Under the pieces are notes generated by a model, which was given only the letters and a program-made list of their open reading frames with translations, made no database searches and was not told where the DNA came from. A DNA stretch of 37,726 bases from Methylococcaceae bacterium (lineage in GTDB: Bacteria; Pseudomonadota; Gammaproteobacteria; Methylococcales; Methylomonadaceae), in the NCBI GenBank assembly GCA_947504985.1, contig CANNKH010000004.1, positions 1-37,726 on the forward strand, given 5' to 3'. This document shows positions 1 through 10,050 of the stretch, in pieces. Position 1 is the stretch's first letter. Every line of letters starts with the position of its first letter. Position numbers and translations under genes: made by a program.

Positions 1-1
1 C

Positions 2-139
2 AGCGCCATGTCCTTGATAGACAACTGTTATAGCGTCCAGCGCAACCTGTTCAACGGGGTCATTGCGGGGTTCATCGGCAGCCTGATGCCTACCATGAAC
101 CACTTGAACCCAGATTTTCAGGCTGTCGTCAATGCGTAA
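2..139 (+). CDS. C-terminal end of an unrecognised protein (partial)
   Basis: An open frame enters from the left edge and stops at TAA, giving about 45 residues that end in NPDFQAVVNA. I do not recognise it. It contains a short hydrophobic stretch (GVIAGFIGSLM). It converges with the 61-residue minus-strand fragment only 3 bp away, in a stretch that looks like insertion-sequence debris. It could be the tail of a real gene or a chance frame. Confidence 0.3.
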   Translation, partial: SAMSLIDNCYSVQRNLFNGVIAGFIGSLMPTMNHLNPDFQAVVNA

Positions 140-142
140 CTT

Positions 143-328
143 CTATTTACGTTCATAGCAGCCATGGCACCATAGCCGTCCAAAAGAACAATGTGGGCAA
201 ACCCTTGGCCGATAGATAACCGGATTATTGGCTAATGAATCGAGGTGTTGTTGGAGGGAGGTGATTGATGCGACAATTCGGTACATGGGCTGGCCTTTTG
301 GGACTGCGGGTGGGTCGAAGCTTCCCAC
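143..328 (-). pseudogene. Transposase-associated zinc-ribbon N-terminal fragment (DUF6431-like)
   Basis: This 61-residue frame carries a CPHC...LWCHGCYERK zinc-ribbon-like motif. In style it resembles the N-terminus of DUF6431/transposase-like proteins common in mobile DNA, and it ends at a TAG right after the motif, where full-length relatives would continue. The more likely start is the internal Met of MYRIVASI (around 286). It is best read as a truncated mobile-element remnant. The family name is from memory of motif style, so confidence is low. Confidence 0.35.
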
Positions 329-623
329 GATAACAGAGGAATGACAGCCTTTTAAATACCAAATTTGTCTCGCGCTTAGAAAGGGAATCTACAGCCAAAA
401 TCCCTGAATTACTTAGGGACTAAAGTCGTATCTGGGGATTAAATAGGGGCAGACGTAACACACAATCAAAATATTTCTGCCCGTACTGTTAATCAGGGCT
501 TTAAATACAATCAAAAATTTTAGCCAACAAGTTCTCTATCTGGTAATTATTACCTTTACTAAAAAGTTAAATTACCTATCATGACAGACACTTATTATGA
601 ACATATACGTTAGTGGGTAGCTT
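329..623. other. Gene-free stretch with IS-like sequence
   Basis: No gene is seen. The stretch holds a 7-bp inverted repeat (GGGCAGA at 447-453, TCTGCCC at 476-482) and the phrase GGGGCAGACGTAAC, similar to text often seen beside transposase genes. The AT-rich part after about 500 probably contains the promoter of the HD-GYP gene, but I cannot place -35 and -10 boxes with confidence. Confidence 0.35.
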
Positions 624-1955
624 ATGTTTTTTAAAAATCTATGGTCTTTTCAGTATAAAAAGAACCCTGAAAAAGCTGACTATCAGAGCTATTCTTCATC
701 AGAAAAAGCTTATACCCCTGTAAGCCAACTGGTTATCGGTATGTATATTGTTGAATTGGATAGACCGTGGTTAGAAACTCCTTTTTTGTTTCAAGGCTTT
801 GAATTAAAAACTGAAGCACAGATTAAATCTGTCAAAAATTTTTGTAATTATGTTTACATTGATAAGACTAAAACGAAAACAATAAAACGCGTCATTTCAG
901 AAAATCAAGCTCAATCACAATCTAAAATTCTAAACAATATTGATACTTCAGAAATCCCCCTTAAAAAAACAGGAAGTTTCGAGCATGAAATTTCACAGGC
1001 GGATAATATTTATACCAATGCTGAACAATTGATGGCTAATTTCATGACAACAGCAGCAAAAGGTGCTGGAGTTGATGGCTGGTTAGCCAAAAAAGCTGTT
1101 ACAGATTGTGTAAGTAGTGTTTTGAAGTCTCCTGATGCGATGTTATGGCTAACGCAGTTAAAAAATAAAGATAAATATACCTTACAACACAGTTTGAACG
1201 TCTGTATTTTGGCGATTGTTTTTGGTCGATACCTGAACGTTTCAAAAGAAAACTTGGTTAATCTTGGCTTATGCGGAATGCTGCACGATATTGGCAAGAT
1301 GCGTATCCCGCTAAGGATTCTAAATAAACGGAGTCAATTGGAAAATGAAGAACTCGAAATTTTAAAAACACATACGACACTCGGCTATGAGCTATTAAAA
1401 TCAAGTGATTGCATGGATCCATGCGTAGCTGAAACTGCACTTACCCATCATGAATGCCTAGATGGTTCAGGCTATCCTCGTGGACTTAAACAAGGCAGTA
1501 TTTCAGATTTTGCAAAAATTATTTCGATTGTTGATGCTTACGATTCAATGACCAGTGACAAAATTTATCAAAAAGGTAAAACTCATCTTGAAGCCATTCA
1601 TGCCATGATGACTATGGCAGGGTACGCTTGGGATAAAAAGCTGGTTATCAAGTTTATCGAATGTTTGGGAGTTTATCCCCCAGGTAGTCCAGTTGTTATG
1701 ACAAACGGCTCGCTAGGCGTTGTTATTGAAGTCAATGACAAAATGAAATTACGACCTAAAGTAATATTGCTTATGGATGAGGAAAAACAGCCCTTACCGG
1801 AACAGGTTATTGATTTATCGGAAATGATTTGCGACAACCACGGAAACACATTTACGATTAAAAATATAATTAATGCGGAAGAGTGGAATATTGATATCAA
1901 CAAATATTATCGCGATGGCTTCATACAAAAAAGCTTTGCGAGAAATCTGAATTAG
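624..1955 (+). CDS. HD-GYP domain c-di-GMP phosphodiesterase with DUF3391 N-terminus
   Basis: Probable cytoplasmic phosphodiesterase that hydrolyses cyclic di-GMP and so tunes motility, biofilm or envelope behaviour. Residues about 30-90 (VSQLVIGMYIVEL...) match the DUF3391 domain that often precedes HD-GYP. Residues about 165-350 carry the HD-GYP core: H189, the HDIGK motif at 221-225, H250, HHE at 275-277 and the defining GYP at 283-285 in DGSGYPRGL, followed by SIVDAYDSMT. All metal ligands expected for the family appear present, so activity is likely. There is no membrane segment. The last 90 residues look like the usual C-terminal extension. It stands alone on the plus strand, convergent with the EF-G gene across a GC-rich hairpin. 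Confidence 0.9.
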   Translation: MFFKNLWSFQYKKNPEKADYQSYSSSEKAYTPVSQLVIGMYIVELDRPWLETPFLFQGFELKTEAQIKSVKNFCNYVYIDKTKTKTIKRVISENQAQSQSKILNNIDTSEIPLKKTGSFEHEISQADNIYTNAEQLMANFMTTAAKGAGVDGWLAKKAVTDCVSSVLKSPDAMLWLTQLKNKDKYTLQHSLNVCILAIVFGRYLNVSKENLVNLGLCGMLHDIGKMRIPLRILNKRSQLENEELEILKTHTTLGYELLKSSDCMDPCVAETALTHHECLDGSGYPRGLKQGSISDFAKIISIVDAYDSMTSDKIYQKGKTHLEAIHAMMTMAGYAWDKKLVIKFIECLGVYPPGSPVVMTNGSLGVVIEVNDKMKLRPKVILLMDEEKQPLPEQVIDLSEMICDNHGNTFTIKNIINAEEWNIDINKYYRDGFIQKSFARNLN

Positions 1956-1963
1956 GTTAGGAC

Positions 1964-1992
1964 GGCAGCCGGATTTTGCTTAACCGGCTGCC
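1964..1992. terminator. GC-rich inverted repeat between convergent genes
   Basis: A perfect 9-bp stem, GGCAGCCGG / CCGGCTGCC, with an 11-nt loop lies between the stop of the HD-GYP gene and the stop of the EF-G gene. On the plus strand a T-run begins about 11 nt downstream; on the minus strand there is none. It probably ends transcription of one or both genes. Confidence 0.6.
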
Positions 1993-2003
1993 TGCTTAGC
2001 GGG

Positions 2004-4091
2004 TTATTTTTTTGCTTTATTGCGTTCGTTTACTTCTTTAATCACTTCTTCAGCCACATTTTTCGGACATGGCATGTAATGTGAGAATTCCATAGAGAAC
2101 TGTCCACGACCTGAAGTCATGGTGCGCAAATCACCAATGTAACCGAACATTTCGCTCAACGGTACATCTGATTTGATACGTACACCCGTTACACCTGCAT
2201 CTTGTGATTTAATCATGCCACGGCGACGATTAAGGTCACCGATAACATCACCCACATGATCGGCTGGGGTAAAAGTATCAACCGCCATGATTGGCTCAAT
2301 CAATTGTGGAGCCGCTTTAGGAATCGATTGACGGAAAGCCGCTTTTGCAGCAATTTCGAACGCAATCGCTGAAGAGTCAACCGCGTGGAATCCACCATCA
2401 GTTAAAATAACTTTAAAGTCTAAACAAGGAAACCCGGCCAGTACGCCTTTATCGAGCATACTTTTAAAGCCTTTTTCGACAGCGGGCCAATATTCGCGAG
2501 GTACGTTACCGCCGGTTACCGCAGATTCAAAAACAAAACCACTACCTGGCTCGCCTGGTTCAATTTTGTAGTTGATTTTACCGTATTGACCAGATCCACC
2601 TGATTGCTTCTTATGGGTATATTCATCTTCCACTGCTCTGGTAATCGTTTCGCGATAAGCTACTTGTGGTTTACCAACAATAACATCCACACCATGAGTA
2701 CGTCTTAAAATGTCAACTTTAATATCAAGATGCAGCTCGCCCATCCCTTTAAGAATAGTTTCGCCACTGTCTTCATCGGTTTCAACATGAAACGATGGGT
2801 CTTCTTGAATCATTTTACCCAGTGCGATACCCATTTTTTCAGAGGCAGCTTTATCTTTCGGTGAAATAGCCAACGAAATAACTGGATCAGGAAATACCAT
2901 CGGTTCTAAGGTTGCCGGGAATTTTGGATCGCACAGCGTATGACCCGTTTGTACATTTTTCATGCCCAGTACAGCAACAATATCACCCGCTTGCGCTGAT
3001 TCCAGCTCATTACGTGCATTCGCGTGCATTTCTACGATACGACCAATACGCTCAGTTTTACCAGTAAAGGTGTTTAATACTGACGTACCTTTTTCCAGTT
3101 TACCGGAGTAGATGCGCAAAAAGGTCAATGCGCCAAAACGGTCGTCCATAATCTTGAATGCTAGGGCACGCAAAGGTTTTTCAGCATCAACGATAGCAAA
3201 GAGCCCTGTTGGGTTGCCTTCCATATCCACTTCAGGCTGTGGCTTAACTTCAGTTGGGCAAGGCAAGTAATCAATAACGCCGTCAAGCACCAATTGCACC
3301 CCTTTGTTTTTAAATGAAGAACCGCAGAAAGTCGGGAAGAAATCAAGGTTGATCGTACCTTTGCGGATACAGCGTTTAATGGTGTCAATATCAGGTTCTT
3401 CGCCTTCGAGGTATTTTTCCATGACATCGTCAAACTGATCGGCAACTTCGTCAATCAATTTTTCGCGCCATTTTTCGACATCTGCAACCATATCGGCAGG
3501 AACATCTTGCACGGTATAATTTAATGGATCACCAGAATCGTCCCATATCCATGCTTTGCGTGTTAAAACATCGACAACACCGGAAAAATCATCTTCCCTG
3601 CCAATCGGCAAGGTCATCACCAGCGGATGGGCACCCAGCACCTCTTCAACCTGTTTAACTACACGGTAGAAGTCGGCGCCAATACGATCTAGTTTGTTGA
3701 TATAGATAACCCGGGCAACTTCAGAGTCATTCGCATAACGCCAGTTGGTTTCTGATTGAGGCTCTACACCACCTGAACCACAAAATACGCCGATACCACC
3801 GTCGAGCACTTTAAGTGAACGATATACTTCGATAGTAAAGTCAACGTGACCTGGGGTATCAATAATGTTAAAGCGATGATCTTTCCAAAAACAGGTCGTT
3901 GCCGCCGACTGAATGGTAATGCCGCGCTCTTGCTCCTGTTCCATAAAATCTGTCGTTGCTGCACCATCGTGTACTTCACCGATTTTATGGATTTTACCGG
4001 TGAGTTTTAAAATTCGCTCGGTAGTTGTGGTTTTACCGGCATCGACGTGAGCGAAAATACCGATGTTTCTGTAAAGCGTTAGATCTGTCAT
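2004..4091 (-). CDS. fusA2: Elongation factor G paralog (EF-G2 type)
   Basis: A 695-residue translational GTPase with all five EF-G domains. The G domain shows G1 [10 protein letters not shown]2 RGITI, G3 DTPGHVDF and G4 NKLD. The text [21 protein letters not shown] differs from ribosomal-operon EF-G (AVGGVQPQSETVWRQAN in standard fusA) and fits the separately encoded EF-G2 group of gammaproteobacteria. It is away from rpsL, rpsG and tuf, again pointing to a paralog. EF-G catalyses translocation, and some paralogs instead specialise in ribosome recycling or stress; which applies here cannot be read from sequence. It is monocistronic as far as I can see. A standard fusA should exist elsewhere in the genome. 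Confidence 0.88.
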   Translation of the reverse strand: MTDLTLYRNIGIFAHVDAGKTTTTERILKLTGKIHKIGEVHDGAATTDFMEQEQERGITIQSAATTCFWKDHRFNIIDTPGHVDFTIEVYRSLKVLDGGIGVFCGSGGVEPQSETNWRYANDSEVARVIYINKLDRIGADFYRVVKQVEEVLGAHPLVMTLPIGREDDFSGVVDVLTRKAWIWDDSGDPLNYTVQDVPADMVADVEKWREKLIDEVADQFDDVMEKYLEGEEPDIDTIKRCIRKGTINLDFFPTFCGSSFKNKGVQLVLDGVIDYLPCPTEVKPQPEVDMEGNPTGLFAIVDAEKPLRALAFKIMDDRFGALTFLRIYSGKLEKGTSVLNTFTGKTERIGRIVEMHANARNELESAQAGDIVAVLGMKNVQTGHTLCDPKFPATLEPMVFPDPVISLAISPKDKAASEKMGIALGKMIQEDPSFHVETDEDSGETILKGMGELHLDIKVDILRRTHGVDVIVGKPQVAYRETITRAVEDEYTHKKQSGGSGQYGKINYKIEPGEPGSGFVFESAVTGGNVPREYWPAVEKGFKSMLDKGVLAGFPCLDFKVILTDGGFHAVDSSAIAFEIAAKAAFRQSIPKAAPQLIEPIMAVDTFTPADHVGDVIGDLNRRRGMIKSQDAGVTGVRIKSDVPLSEMFGYIGDLRTMTSGRGQFSMEFSHYMPCPKNVAEEVIKEVNERNKAKK

Positions 4092-4646
4092 GTGATTACT
4101 CTAAAGTTGGGCATAAAAAACTTTTTTGGTGACCATTCCTTTTAGTGCCAGTTCAAGAAGCAGCAGCTCAGAATGGTTTGGGTTCGGGCGAAGGACTACC
4201 ATCTGTAACCGCCAATGTTATTAACAAGGCGGTTTTTGAAACCATTGCTTTGGGAATGCGTAGGCTATCTGTCGATGTAGCTCAAAACAAAGTGAGAGAG
4301 CATTTTAACAATCGCAACACTTCTCGATTTCTTACTCGTCCAGCTTCGAAAGCCGGATATTTTAACCTAAAAATGGTACAAAAACACAGGAAACCATCAA
4401 TTTGTGTTCCAGCGATTCGTCTAAGACGATAGGAGCGAAATAATTTCGGTAACATAATGGCCGCGAACCCTCAAAGGGCTGGCAGTCATTGAATCCAACG
4501 GAAGTTACAAATTCCAGTGCTAAATGACTTTAATCCCCCCGCCTCATTTAACAGTATCATGCTTTGGTTATACACAAAATCTGTGGATAACATTGTGGAT
4601 GTCTTACTTTGTTTAGTGCTTACCGGCTGTCTTTATTACAGTTTTG
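4092..4646. other. Gene-poor stretch between EF-G2 and kdsB
   Basis: About 555 bp without a convincing functional gene. The left part should hold the EF-G2 promoter (minus strand) and the middle a possible coding relic (see the pseudogene entry). The ORF track line at 4517-4795 runs antisense into kdsB and looks like a shadow. No clear terminator was found for kdsB. Confidence 0.4.
4133..4432 (+). pseudogene. Possible C-terminal relic of a molybdenum hydroxylase large subunit
   Basis: The frame is open from 4133 (GTG at 4145). Its first half reads GSGEGLPSVTANVINKAVFE...GMRRLSVD. This resembles the C-terminal signature of xanthine/aldehyde dehydrogenase molybdopterin subunits (GE.PP...A.ANA.F.A.G.R.R.LPL). 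No other part of such a gene is nearby and the second half is low in recognisable features. It is either a decayed fragment left by a deletion or a chance resemblance. Confidence 0.3.
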
Positions 4647-5423
4647 TTAAATTGTATAAAAAGTCGACAATATCTGCTCTACACGCAATAAGTCTTCCTG
4701 CGTATCAACACCGGCAGGCGGTGTTTTATCAACAACTTTTACCAAAATTGCCTCACCTTGCCACAGTATTCTCAACTGTTCCAAGGCCTCAATAGACTCC
4801 AGTAATGATGCATCCCAACGGCAATAGTGCCTTAAAAAATCCACTGTGTAGGCATACATTCCGATATGCCGAAGGTGAGCTATTTTTCCTGATGGCTTAC
4901 CGCCTGAGGCAGTAAAACGGGCTCTTTCCCACGGAATTGATGCACGACTAAAATACAGTGCATAACCCGCTTTATTTAAAACCACTTTTACGGCGTTGGG
5001 ATTAAAAATTTCTTCTTCCTCGATAATTTCAGCCGCTAATGTAGCAATACCAGCCTGATTCTGCCCAGCTAATGCAACGGCAACCTCGCGAATATAATTA
5101 GAGGGAATCAGCGGCTCATCACCCTGCAAATTCACGATGATATCATTAGTATCCCAACCACATAACGTCGCGATTTCGGCAATACGTTCGGTTCCGCTTT
5201 CGTGATCTGGGCGCGTCATCATCGCCGTAAACCCTAAAGCATTAACGGCGCAGGCAATTCTATCATCGTCCGTGGCTACTATAATTGTTTCAGCACCCGC
5301 TTCTCTCGCCCGTTCACAAACATGGGCAATCATCGGTTTACCGGCAATGTTCAGCAGCGGTTTACCGGGTAACCGGGTAGAACCATACCGTGCAGGAATA
5401 ACAACTTTAAAAGCTAGACTCAT
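4647..5423 (-). CDS. kdsB: 3-deoxy-manno-octulosonate cytidylyltransferase (CMP-KDO synthetase)
   Basis: Activates KDO with CTP to CMP-KDO for attachment to lipid A in the cytoplasm. At 258 residues it is normal length. The nucleotidyltransferase N-terminus [17 protein letters not shown] and the later motifs [10 protein letters not shown], and SIPWERARF match the family. The ATG overlaps the TGA of the upstream Trm112-like gene by 4 nt, so translation is probably coupled. It is last in the exbB-exbD-lpxK-ycaR-kdsB operon, a common gammaproteobacterial arrangement for lipopolysaccharide synthesis. Confidence 0.95.
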   Translation of the reverse strand: MSLAFKVVIPARYGSTRLPGKPLLNIAGKPMIAHVCERAREAGAETIIVATDDDRIACAVNALGFTAMMTRPDHESGTERIAEIATLCGWDTNDIIVNLQGDEPLIPSNYIREVAVALAGQNQAGIATLAAEIIEEEEIFNPNAVKVVLNKAGYALYFSRASIPWERARFTASGGKPSGKIAHLRHIGMYAYTVDFLRHYCRWDASLLESIEALEQLRILWQGEAILVKVVDKTPPAGVDTQEDLLRVEQILSTFYTI

Positions 5424-5614
5424 GAATATAACGCATCCACTTCTTCGCTACTCAACTGACGAGCTTCGTCTTCAAGCATCACGGGAATGTCGTCACGAAT
5501 TACAAAAGCCAATCGATCAGCGCGACAAATCAATTCTTGTTTGTCCTTGTCGTAGCGCAACGGGCTCTTACAAATCGGACAAGCCAGAATATCGAGTAAT
5601 TTTTTATCTATCAT
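5420..5614 (-). CDS. ycaR: Trm112-like small zinc-binding protein (YcaR family)
   Basis: A 64-residue UPF0434/Trm112-family protein, with [13 protein letters not shown] at the N-terminus and [10 protein letters not shown] in the middle. The CxxC pair is present, with a third Cys in the second half. Relatives sit between lpxK and kdsB in many Proteobacteria, and the same context is seen here. Its exact role is not established; eukaryotic Trm112 activates methyltransferases. It overlaps kdsB by 4 nt. Confidence 0.9.
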   Translation of the reverse strand: MIDKKLLDILACPICKSPLRYDKDKQELICRADRLAFVIRDDIPVMLEDEARQLSSEEVDALYS

Positions 5615-5661
5615 GTTATTTTCTCTTAAGGTATAGGGACAGGTGCAAGGATAAACCCAAA

Positions 5662-6675
5662 CTATCTGACTTTTTTTCTGATTAAATCTAACAATTGTTC
5701 AGCAAACTGCGGTTCAGGTACGGCGGTGACTGGAACATACCAATGTTGCTCACTGGCAAATGAAGTGCATTTTACGGCGTCTTTTTCTGTCATTAACACG
5801 GGTTTATTATCCGAAAACAAAATATCACCAGCTTCAAACGGATAATGATCTGGAAAACTGCGTGTTTTACACGATAATCCAGCCGCTGCCAGCAACTTGA
5901 AAAATCGTTCTGGATTGCCTATTCCAGCTATCGCATAGCATTCGACGTCACTAAATTCGGCTAATGGCTTTTGCTCAGAGGTCACCATATTAATAGCAGT
6001 ATCGCCTACCAATCGCATGCTATATTCGTTGTCTTCGTATTTCTCACCGTTAACAATAATTAAATCGACGCTTTGCAAACGACTAATGGGCTCGCGTAAT
6101 GGACCTGCGGGCAGGCAATAGCCATTACCGAAGCGCCTTTCACCATCAATGACCGCTATTTCAATATCACGATGCAGCGCATAATGTTGTAGCCCATCAT
6201 CAGATAAAATAATGGTGCAATTGGCTTCCCGAAGTAGTTGTTTTGCATCGTCTATACGCAAAGGTCCGACGACGACCGGACAGCCGGTCTGCTTGGCAAG
6301 CAATACGGCTTCATCGCCAACGATTTCGGCCTGACTATTAGCGTTTACTGATTGCGGCCAAATATCAGCGTGACCACCGTATCCTCGACTGATAATTCCT
6401 GGTTGATAGCCTGCCTCTTTAAGTAACGTTGCCATCCAAATAATTAATGGCGTTTTGCCGGTTCCACCCACAGTGATATTACCAACAATGACAACTGGCA
6501 CAGGTAATCGGTGTATTTTTAGTACCCCCACTTGGTATAGAAATTTTCTAAATCGCACTATATCGCTGAAAATAAAACCAAGGGGAAATAACCATACGCC
6601 GATAAACGGGTCTTTATACCAGACTTTTTCTGCCCATTTACGCAACTGGGCACTACGATTGGGTGTTGTTTTCAT
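5662..6675 (-). CDS. lpxK: Tetraacyldisaccharide 4'-kinase
   Basis: Inner-membrane-associated kinase that phosphorylates the 4' position of the lipid A disaccharide using ATP. At 337 residues it is normal length. The Walker-type loop [13 protein letters not shown] follows an N-terminal hydrophobic region, and [11 protein letters not shown] and MTEKDAVKC are typical of the family. The ATG overlaps the exbD stop by 4 nt. In many relatives msbA lies immediately upstream of lpxK; here exbD does. Confidence 0.95.
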   Translation of the reverse strand: MKTTPNRSAQLRKWAEKVWYKDPFIGVWLFPLGFIFSDIVRFRKFLYQVGVLKIHRLPVPVVIVGNITVGGTGKTPLIIWMATLLKEAGYQPGIISRGYGGHADIWPQSVNANSQAEIVGDEAVLLAKQTGCPVVVGPLRIDDAKQLLREANCTIILSDDGLQHYALHRDIEIAVIDGERRFGNGYCLPAGPLREPISRLQSVDLIIVNGEKYEDNEYSMRLVGDTAINMVTSEQKPLAEFSDVECYAIAGIGNPERFFKLLAAAGLSCKTRSFPDHYPFEAGDILFSDNKPVLMTEKDAVKCTSFASEQHWYVPVTAVPEPQFAEQLLDLIRKKVR

Positions 6676-7109
6676 GGTTGGGTCTCTGGTCTGAGGGCAC
6701 TAAAGCTAATGTGGCTAAATCCCGCATGAGCCGTTGCTTCCAAGGCTTTAATAACAGCCTGATGAGCGGTGTTACTGTCAGCATTGATAATAACAGGCGT
6801 TTGTTCGGCGTTCGTTGACAGCTTTTGTAATGCCTGAATTAAAGTTTCAGTTTTTTGGTTGATTAACTCAAACGGTAATTCACCGTTTTTTTGCAGATAA
6901 TAATTGCCATCGGCATCAATGCTAAGGGTAACATTCTCCGGATAATCTTCAGCGGCGATGCTATCTGCTTCAGGCAGCTTGATCTTAATTTCTGTTTGCC
7001 GACTAAATGTCGTGCTAACCATGAAGAAAAACAGCAGTAATAACACGACATCAACCATTGATGTCATTGAAATTTCGGGCGCTACTTTTTTTTTACGGCG
7101 AAAATTCAT
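6672..7109 (-). CDS. exbD: ExbD/TolR-family biopolymer transport protein
   Basis: A 145-residue proton-channel partner. A cytoplasmic N-terminus is followed by one membrane helix, SMVDVVLLLLFFFMVSTTF, which carries the essential Asp of ExbD/TolR, then a periplasmic domain. It forms a complex with the ExbB-like protein encoded immediately upstream (4-nt overlap) to couple proton flow to TonB- or Tol-type energy transfer. The location before lpxK is the usual one for this copy; its TonB partner is not in the window. It could energise the TonB receptor at 26265, but that is only inference. Confidence 0.9.
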   Translation of the reverse strand: MNFRRKKKVAPEISMTSMVDVVLLLLFFFMVSTTFSRQTEIKIKLPEADSIAAEDYPENVTLSIDADGNYYLQKNGELPFELINQKTETLIQALQKLSTNAEQTPVIINADSNTAHQAVIKALEATAHAGFSHISFSALRPETQP

Positions 7110-7723
7110 AGCATAGGCTCACGGTCACCATGCAAAATATCGACTAATTTCAGTGCTTCTGCTTCCATATTGACGACATATTCATCAACCAAGCGTTCAA
7201 AATAGCGATGAAAAATAAGGCTCGGAATAGCCACTATTAAGCCCCCGGCGGTAGTAATCAATGCGACTGAAATACCACCTGCCAGCACGGCAGGATCGCC
7301 TATACCTTGGGCAACTATTGCAGAAAAAGCCTGGATCATGCCGACAACTGTACCCAATAATCCCAGCAACGGGGCAATAGAGGCAATCGTACCGAGTGTG
7401 TTCAAAAAACGCTCCAGTTTATTCACTACCTGACGACCCGCTTCTTCAATACATTCTTTCATCACCTCTCGACCATGATGACTATTGGCAAGCCCAGAGG
7501 CGAGCACAAAGCCCAGGTAGGAGCTGGTTTTCAAGCGGTACAGCGTGTTATCGTCCAGTTTTTTTTCACGAGCTAAACGCCAAACTTGAGGAACCAAGTC
7601 TGGCGGTAAAACTTTCTTTTTTTGTAACGTCCAAAAACGCTCGAAAATGATGGCTAGCGCGGCTATTGAACATAGGATAAGCGGCGTCATCATCCAACCG
7701 CCGCTTTTTATTATTTCAAACAC
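7106..7723 (-). CDS. exbB: MotA/TolQ/ExbB proton channel family protein
   Basis: A 205-residue inner-membrane protein, the first gene of the lipid A operon. It has three membrane segments: near the N-terminus (MMTPLILCSIAALAIIFERF), then the TolQ/ExbB core TLGTIASIAPLLGLLGTVVGMI, and SVALITTAGGLIVAIPSLIFHRYF. The core motifs are the conserved proton-channel motif of the family. It pairs with exbD by a 4-nt overlap. I cannot distinguish ExbB from TolQ function strictly, but context and length favour the ExbB-like copy linked to lpxK. Confidence 0.9.
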   Translation of the reverse strand: MFEIIKSGGWMMTPLILCSIAALAIIFERFWTLQKKKVLPPDLVPQVWRLAREKKLDDNTLYRLKTSSYLGFVLASGLANSHHGREVMKECIEEAGRQVVNKLERFLNTLGTIASIAPLLGLLGTVVGMIQAFSAIVAQGIGDPAVLAGGISVALITTAGGLIVAIPSLIFHRYFERLVDEYVVNMEAEALKLVDILHGDREPML

Positions 7724-7780
7724 GATATTTCCTAAAGTGAGAGGGATAACACAAGATTGTTTTTCAAATACTGGCGTATT

Positions 7781-8941
7781 TTAACCCAAAGCCCTGCCAG
7801 CAGACACTTCCCGACCTATCCAGAAATAAGTAATAAGCCATGCCATAATGCAGGCCATCGCACTAATGGAGTAAACAAACAACGCTCCCGCCGAATCCCA
7901 GTAATAACCGCCATAAAAACTGCCTAATACACCGCCTAACCCATAACAAAGACTGCCATATAACGCCTGACCTTTACCTTGATGCTGGCGCCCAAAATAG
8001 CGATGCACAAGATGAATAGCCGCAACATGCACACCGCCAAATGTCGCCGCATGTAATAATTGAGCCAGTATTAATAACGCCAAATCATCAGGATACCAAG
8101 CGATCATCAGCCAGCGAATCGCCGCCAGCGCAATGCTAAACAGAAAAATAGTTCTGAGAGAAAGCTGTGCCAGCAAACGCTTCATATAAACGAATAAAAC
8201 AATTTCTGCGACGATGCCGAGCGTCCAAAGTCCACCGGTCAAGGTTGACGAGTAATGATGTTGATTAAGATAAATGGAATAAAAAACATAATACGGTGTG
8301 TGCGCAAGCTGTAGCAGCATACCGACAATAAAAAAAGCAATAACTTCTGGCTTTTTTATGATTTGCAAAATACCGATGGCATTTTTTTCGTGATGTGCAG
8401 CACTTGCTTCTGGAACAATCAGGGTCGTTAAACCCATCAAGACCAATAATGCGGTAATCGCTATCGGCAAAAGGGCAATGGGTTGGCTGTCTAATAATCT
8501 GCCAATAGCCAGTACAGCGACAATAAATCCGATAGAACCCCACAGTCTGATTTGGCTATAGCGATGTGACTCTTCTTTTAAATGAAATAATGTAATAGCT
8601 TCAAACTGCGGTAACGCCGCATGCCAGAAAAAACTGAATCCGGCGGTGATTAACGCAATCCAGAAATAACTATGGGCGAGTAAGAAAGTGCCACACAATA
8701 ACGCTGCCAATAAGGATGCCGTGCGGATAATAGGCATACTCTTTTGAGTATGATCAGCAATCCAGCCAAATAAATTAGGCGAAATAATTTTGGTACCGGC
8801 AAGTACAGCAAAAAGCTCGCCAATTTGCGCCGCATTGAAGCCAATATCTTTCAGATAAAGGCTCCAGTAAGGCGTAAAACCACCCAGCGCTGCAAAATAA
8901 AAAAAGTAAAATCCTGACAGCCGCCAGTAAGGAATGGCCAT
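7781..8941 (-). CDS. MFS transporter, HcaT/MFS_1-like family
   Basis: The ORF track starts 48 residues too early, inside aroC. The real start is MAIPYWRLSGFYFFYFAALGG at 8941, giving 386 residues and a 20-nt gap after aroC. About 12 membrane helices are visible. The opening (YF..FAALGGFTPYWSLYLKDIGF) resembles the 3-phenylpropionate (HcaT)/LacY-like MFS group often annotated as PP2-type permease. The substrate is unknown. It lies downstream of prmB-aroC and is probably cotranscribed with them. Confidence 0.85.
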   Translation of the reverse strand: MAIPYWRLSGFYFFYFAALGGFTPYWSLYLKDIGFNAAQIGELFAVLAGTKIISPNLFGWIADHTQKSMPIIRTASLLAALLCGTFLLAHSYFWIALITAGFSFFWHAALPQFEAITLFHLKEESHRYSQIRLWGSIGFIVAVLAIGRLLDSQPIALLPIAITALLVLMGLTTLIVPEASAAHHEKNAIGILQIIKKPEVIAFFIVGMLLQLAHTPYYVFYSIYLNQHHYSSTLTGGLWTLGIVAEIVLFVYMKRLLAQLSLRTIFLFSIALAAIRWLMIAWYPDDLALLILAQLLHAATFGGVHVAAIHLVHRYFGRQHQGKGQALYGSLCYGLGGVLGSFYGGYYWDSAGALFVYSISAMACIMAWLITYFWIGREVSAGRALG

Positions 8942-8961
8942 AATCTTCGTGAGTCTTTGGT

Positions 8962-10050
8962 TTATCTTAAAACAGGTAAGCCCGACACAACGCCGGCATT
9001 TTGTGCCCGATGCCGTAAAAAATGATCCATTAGCACCATCGCCATCATCGCTTCTGCAATCGGCGTAGCGCGAATACCAACGCAAGGATCATGACGACCT
9101 TCGGTAACTACAGTAGCCGCTTCGCCTTGCTGGTTTATGGTATGACCCAGCAGACGCAAACTCGATGTTGGCTTTAAGGCAATGCTAGCAGTAATTGACT
9201 GACCGCTGGAGATACCACCTAAAATACCACCCGCATGGTTACTTAAAAAACCATCGGGCGTCATTTCATCGCGGAACTGTGTGCCTTTGCTAGTGATGCA
9301 GGCAAAACCATCGCCAATTTCAACACCTTTAACGGCATTGATACTCATCAGTGCATAAGCCAGCTCAGCGTCGAGACGATCAAAAATAGGCTCACCCAAT
9401 CCAGGCGGAACATGGCTAGCAACCACTTCGATTCTAGCACCAATAGAGTCACCTTCCTTGCGTAAGGCATCCATGTACCTCTCCATGTCAGCCACTTTAT
9501 CAACATCAGGACAGAAAAAAGGATTGCTGTCGATGACGCTCCAATCCAACTTATCAATTTTAATGGGACCCAGTTGTGACAAATAGCCACGAACTTCTAT
9601 GCCTACCTGTTCTTTGAGATATTTTTTAGCAATGCTACCAGCCGCTACCCTCATCGCCGTCTCGCGTGCTGAAGATCGACCACCGCCACGATAGTCCCTG
9701 AAACCGTATTTTTGCTGATAAGTATAATCAGCATGACCCGGTCTAAACGTGTCGGCAATTTTGGAATAATCTTTCGAACGTTGATCCGTATTTTCGATAA
9801 GCAAGCCTATCGGCGTACCAGTGGTTTTGCCTTCAAATACTCCGGACAGAATTTTGACTTCATCATCTTCACGGCGCTGTGTCGTGTGTCTGGATGTACC
9901 CGGTTTACGGCGATCCAGATCCCGCTGTATATCCGCTTCTGTTAACGCCATACCGGGTGGGCAGCCATCGATAATACAACCTAAAGCAAGCCCGTGGCTT
10001 TCGCCAAAAGTAGTGACTGTAAATAATTTTCCTAGCGTATTTCCTGACAT
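8962..10050 (-). CDS. aroC: Chorismate synthase
   Basis: Last step of the shikimate pathway: converts 5-enolpyruvylshikimate-3-phosphate to chorismate using reduced FMN. At 362 residues it is normal length. [18 protein letters not shown] near the N-terminus, and [17 protein letters not shown] and GGISSGQSI later, are standard family motifs. Its ATG overlaps the TAA of prmB by one base, so the two are probably translated together; aroC next to prmB is common in gammaproteobacteria. Confidence 0.97.
   Translation of the reverse strand: MSGNTLGKLFTVTTFGESHGLALGCIIDGCPPGMALTEADIQRDLDRRKPGTSRHTTQRREDDEVKILSGVFEGKTTGTPIGLLIENTDQRSKDYSKIADTFRPGHADYTYQQKYGFRDYRGGGRSSARETAMRVAAGSIAKKYLKEQVGIEVRGYLSQLGPIKIDKLDWSVIDSNPFFCPDVDKVADMERYMDALRKEGDSIGARIEVVASHVPPGLGEPIFDRLDAELAYALMSINAVKGVEIGDGFACITSKGTQFRDEMTPDGFLSNHAGGILGGISSGQSITASIALKPTSSLRLLGHTINQQGEAATVVTEGRHDPCVGIRATPIAEAMMAMVLMDHFLRHRAQNAGVVSGLPVLR

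Noticed and set aside
4517-4795. 92-residue plus-strand ORF with a hydrophobic stretch
   Set aside because: Its second half is antisense to kdsB; the hydrophobic part lies in AT-rich non-coding DNA and no ribosome site is seen.
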